DNA of 64,000 nucleotides. It comes from NORP23 sp050302475 (GTDB taxonomy: Bacteria; Pseudomonadota; Alphaproteobacteria; Rhodobacterales; Rhodobacteraceae). Below, piece by piece: positions 62,199-64,000 of this stretch (position 1 is its first letter; each line of letters opens with the position of its first letter). Made by a program: the position numbers and the translations under genes. The notes beneath the pieces were generated by a model. It saw only the letters and a program-made list of their open reading frames with translations, was not told the origin of the DNA and ran no database searches. Location: NCBI GenBank assembly GCA_050302475.1, contig JBNLBF010000013.1, positions 1-64,000 of the forward strand, written 5' to 3'.

Positions 62199-62290
62199 GG
62201 ATGGCTCCTACATCAGGGCGATATTGCTGAGCCTGCCGCCGCTCGCCCTTAGTCCGACGACCTGCCCGCCGCCGATGTAGTGCGGCGCAA
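62199..62290 (-). promoter_or_regulatory. serC RNA leader motif
   Basis: On the serC strand, CTACATC (62274-62280) is complementary to GATGTAG (62208-62214), and the right arm runs into the Shine-Dalgarno AGGAG six bases before the serC ATG. Inside, GGGCGA/TCGCCC (62243-62248 with 62216-62221) forms a second stem. A structured serC leader is a known alphaproteobacterial cis-regulatory RNA; layout and position agree. Confidence 0.7.
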
Positions 62291-62343
62291 GGATCGCGGC
62301 AAGTCAGAAAATGCAGTCGCGTGAGCGGAAATCACGATTTTCA

Positions 62344-62375
62344 GGCGCGGCAGTTTCCAAAAGGAAAACCGCGCC
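62344..62375 (-). other. Hairpin between the DUF1127-like gene and serC
   Basis: GGCGCGG / CCGCGCC outer stem and GGAAA / TTTCC inner stem with a 4-base loop. There is no T tract after it. It may end the small gene's transcript or protect RNA from decay. Confidence 0.5.
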
Positions 62376-62399
62376 ATGTATCAACAAAGCGCGGCTTGG

Positions 62400-62642
62400 T
62401 TAGAGGTGATTGGACGGGAAGAGATGAACGGACCTCCGGTCATATCGCACCGTATTGATGCCGATATCTTTCGCCAGATGAGTCGAGATGTCCTCGGCCC
62501 GTAGTCTCTGACGTTGCGTCTTCTCCGACCGCTGGGTGAACCAGTACGCCACCTCGATCAAAAATTTCGAGATCATCGGTAACGCCCGGCGTTCTGACAG
62601 GTATGCGCTACGCGCAACATGTCGTGGCAAAGTGGTCTGCAT
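62400..62642 (-). CDS. Small DUF1127-like protein
   Basis: 80 aa from ATG 62642 (GGAG six bases upstream). The C-terminal part, RLRAEDISTHLAKDIGIN, resembles the DUF1127/YjiS motif in which a helix is followed by L-DIG; the N-terminus is basic. DUF1127 proteins are small RNA-binding regulators in alphaproteobacteria. The match is partial. Shares a divergent promoter region with the MocR-type gene. Confidence 0.55.
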   Translation of the reverse strand: MQTTLPRHVARSAYLSERRALPMISKFLIEVAYWFTQRSEKTQRQRLRAEDISTHLAKDIGINTVRYDRRSVHLFPSNHL

Positions 62643-62662
62643 ATTACGCTCCATTTTTTGTG

Positions 62663-62714
62663 TTGATACAATTTACAAGTTGTGCCAATTGAATTGACAC
62701 GCGCCTGATACAAT
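62663..62714. promoter_or_regulatory. Repeated TGATACAAT elements in the divergent promoter
   Basis: TTGATACAAT at 62663-62672 and CTGATACAAT at 62705-62714 are a direct repeat 42 bp apart; a third partial copy, GGATACAAAT, lies at 62749-62758 inside the MocR start. MocR regulators bind direct repeats near their own gene. TACAAT (62709-62714) also fits a -10 element for the plus strand. Confidence 0.45.
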
Positions 62715-62746
62715 CGGGAATCACCAATAGCCAGAGGAATATTGTA

Positions 62747-64000
62747 ATGGATACAAATTGGCTGCCCGAGCTGTTGCAGGATGGTGTCCCGAAGTACCGG
62801 GCCCTGCTGAACGCGATCCGTGATGCGGCCGAAGAAGGTGACCTGCCGGACGGCGAAAAGCTCCCCCCCGTGCGCGAAATGGCGTGGCAATTGCAGATCA
62901 CACCGGGCACGGTGGCGCGGGCCTATCAGCTTGGCATCGATGAGGGGTTTCTGGAGGCGCAAGTCGGGCGCGGCACCTTCGTCAAGAAAAAGGAAACCAC
63001 GCTACGCCTGCCGCGCGAAAGCTTTGGCGAAACCCATGTTGAAACCGGAGTCATCGATCTGCGTAACGCCGCCATCCCGTATGTCGGTCAGGACGAGGTC
63101 ATTGCTGACCTGTCCGCGCGACTGGAATTCAGCGGGAACCATTCCATGGTCCGTTACGCCGAAGATTGGGAATGCCCGATCCGCGAGGCGATGATTGACT
63201 GGATGGATCTTGGGACGATCCGCGCTGAACCGAACGATCTGGTGCTGACCTATGGCTCGCAAAACGCAACGCTGGCAGCGTTTCTGGCAACTTTGCATGG
63301 ATCCAACCCGACAATCGCGACCGAGAACCTGATCCTGCCCGGCACCCGTCAGGCGGCAGCGCTGGCGCGGGCGAAGATCGTCGGGCTGGCGACCGACCGA
63401 CACGGCATGATCCCCCGCGCGTTGGAGGAATTATGTCGCCGTGACCGCCCGCAGGTTCTGCATCTGTCGGCCAATATCTCTTCGCCCACGGCAACGCTGA
63501 TGCCGCCGAGCCGGATGACGGAGATTGCCGATATCGCCCGGCACTATGATCTGCAAATCATCGAGGATGATGGGCACGGAAAATTTTTCGCCGAGCGTCC
63601 AGCCAGCTTCCTGCATCTGTGCCCGGAACGGGTTTGGCATGTGACCTCGCTGTCGCGCTACCTCGCCGCGGGGTTGCGGACAGGGTTTCTGCTCTGCCCG
63701 CCGGGTCAGGGAGATGTCGGGGCATCGGTTATGCAGGGGTTGGGGCACAGCTTCTCCCCCATGATCGGGCAACTGGCACAGGAATTGGTACAATCGGGCG
63801 AGGCCGACCGGATACTCGCCAAAATTCGCGATCACCGGCAGGAACGCGTGCGCCTTGCGGTGAACGAACTGGGCGGATGCTGGAAAATCAACTGGCATGA
63901 AGCAGCGAGTTTTATCTGGCTGGAGCTGCCCGATGGATGGTCATCATCGTCCTTCTCGATGGCGGCGGAACGAGCAGGCATTCAGGTCGCCCCTGCCGAC
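62747..64000 (+). CDS. MocR-type (GntR/aminotransferase) regulator, 3' end outside window
   Basis: About 418 residues seen. The N-terminal GntR winged helix (residues about 12-80: KYRALLNAIRDAAEEGDLPDGEKLPPVREMA, ITPGTVARAYQLG) is followed by an aminotransferase-fold domain. Where the PLP lysine is expected (SxSKxLxPGLRxGY), this protein reads SLSRYLAAGLRTGF, with arginine at the lysine position. It may therefore bind a ligand without forming a PLP aldimine. ATG 62747 has AGAGGA eight bases upstream. The target is unknown; the DUF1127-like gene is divergent. Confidence 0.87.
   Translation, partial: MDTNWLPELLQDGVPKYRALLNAIRDAAEEGDLPDGEKLPPVREMAWQLQITPGTVARAYQLGIDEGFLEAQVGRGTFVKKKETTLRLPRESFGETHVETGVIDLRNAAIPYVGQDEVIADLSARLEFSGNHSMVRYAEDWECPIREAMIDWMDLGTIRAEPNDLVLTYGSQNATLAAFLATLHGSNPTIATENLILPGTRQAAALARAKIVGLATDRHGMIPRALEELCRRDRPQVLHLSANISSPTATLMPPSRMTEIADIARHYDLQIIEDDGHGKFFAERPASFLHLCPERVWHVTSLSRYLAAGLRTGFLLCPPGQGDVGASVMQGLGHSFSPMIGQLAQELVQSGEADRILAKIRDHRQERVRLAVNELGGCWKINWHEAASFIWLELPDGWSSSSFSMAAERAGIQVAPAD

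Noticed and set aside
1..64000. Insertion sequence, prophage or CRISPR array
   Set aside because: No transposase, integrase, phage structural gene, terminal repeats with target duplications, or spaced identical repeats seen on either strand.

Overview
The window is a gene-dense stretch of moderately GC-rich chromosome from an alphaproteobacterium, most likely a Rhodobacterales (Roseobacter-type) bacterium. The signs are a ChpT phosphotransferase gene with a CtrA-type box in front of it, a GTTC-N7-GTTC LexA box at mmcB, a tRNA-His with the alphaproteobacterial form (A73, no G-1), a serC-type RNA leader, a Mur/Fur regulator lacking the CxxC pair, an olsBA pair, and small Rhodobacterales families (DUF6324, DUF2842). 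There is no IS element, prophage or CRISPR array. This is core chromosome with a few lineage-specific genes.

Layout. 1-4.5 kb (minus): nucleoside salvage operon PNP-deoA-deoC-aldehyde dehydrogenase, which takes nucleosides through deoxyribose-phosphate to acetaldehyde and acetate. 4.6-8.1 kb (minus): yfgM-like, bamB and der, an order also known from E. coli. 8.4-16.9 kb (plus): a phosphate-binding/OmpA fusion, an RND efflux pair, secG and a Na+/H+ antiporter. 17-21.6 kb (plus): fur/mur, eno, a DUF4180 protein, a Pr6Pr membrane protein, a thiamine-phosphate-synthase-like protein, a small secreted protein and a prolyl-4-hydroxylase-like oxygenase. 21.6-26 kb: olsB-olsA (ornithine lipids), chpT, gamma carbonic anhydrase, gmk and yicC. 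26-31 kb: a PAS protein, type II DAHP synthase with serB, a GlxA-type regulator, 5-FTHF cyclo-ligase and a probable 6S RNA. 31-37.4 kb: a large glycosyltransferase, SOS-controlled mmcB, a VOC gene remnant, a DUF938 protein, a haem-c/VCBS protein, DUF6324, a DHFR-like protein and tRNA-His. 37.5-43.6 kb (plus): a class III transaminase with a class II HDAC-like amidohydrolase, two ParA-like ATPases (the second with a destroyed P-loop), an acetyltransferase and scoAB. 43.6-48.7 kb: xseA, purD, an FG-GAP protein with a 2Fe-2S ferredoxin, and an RTX protein. 48.7-54.6 kb (minus): hflK-hflC-DUF2065-degP, glutathione reductase and rpiA. 54.8-64 kb: sdaA, a small membrane protein, thiamine pyrophosphokinase, DUF2842, purA, an FMN-binding protein, serC-serA with an RNA leader, a small DUF1127-like protein and a MocR-type regulator that runs off the end.

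Themes. Serine metabolism is unusually well represented (serA, serB, serC, sdaA). So are purine synthesis and salvage (purA, purD, gmk, deo genes) and envelope quality control (bamB, yfgM-like, hflKC, degP). The most unusual items are the ParA-like pair with one ATP-site-dead member, the MocR regulator with Arg at the PLP-lysine position, the haem-c/beta-propeller protein, and several RNA or operator elements (CtrA boxes, LexA box, serC leader, 6S RNA, hairpins in front of start codons).
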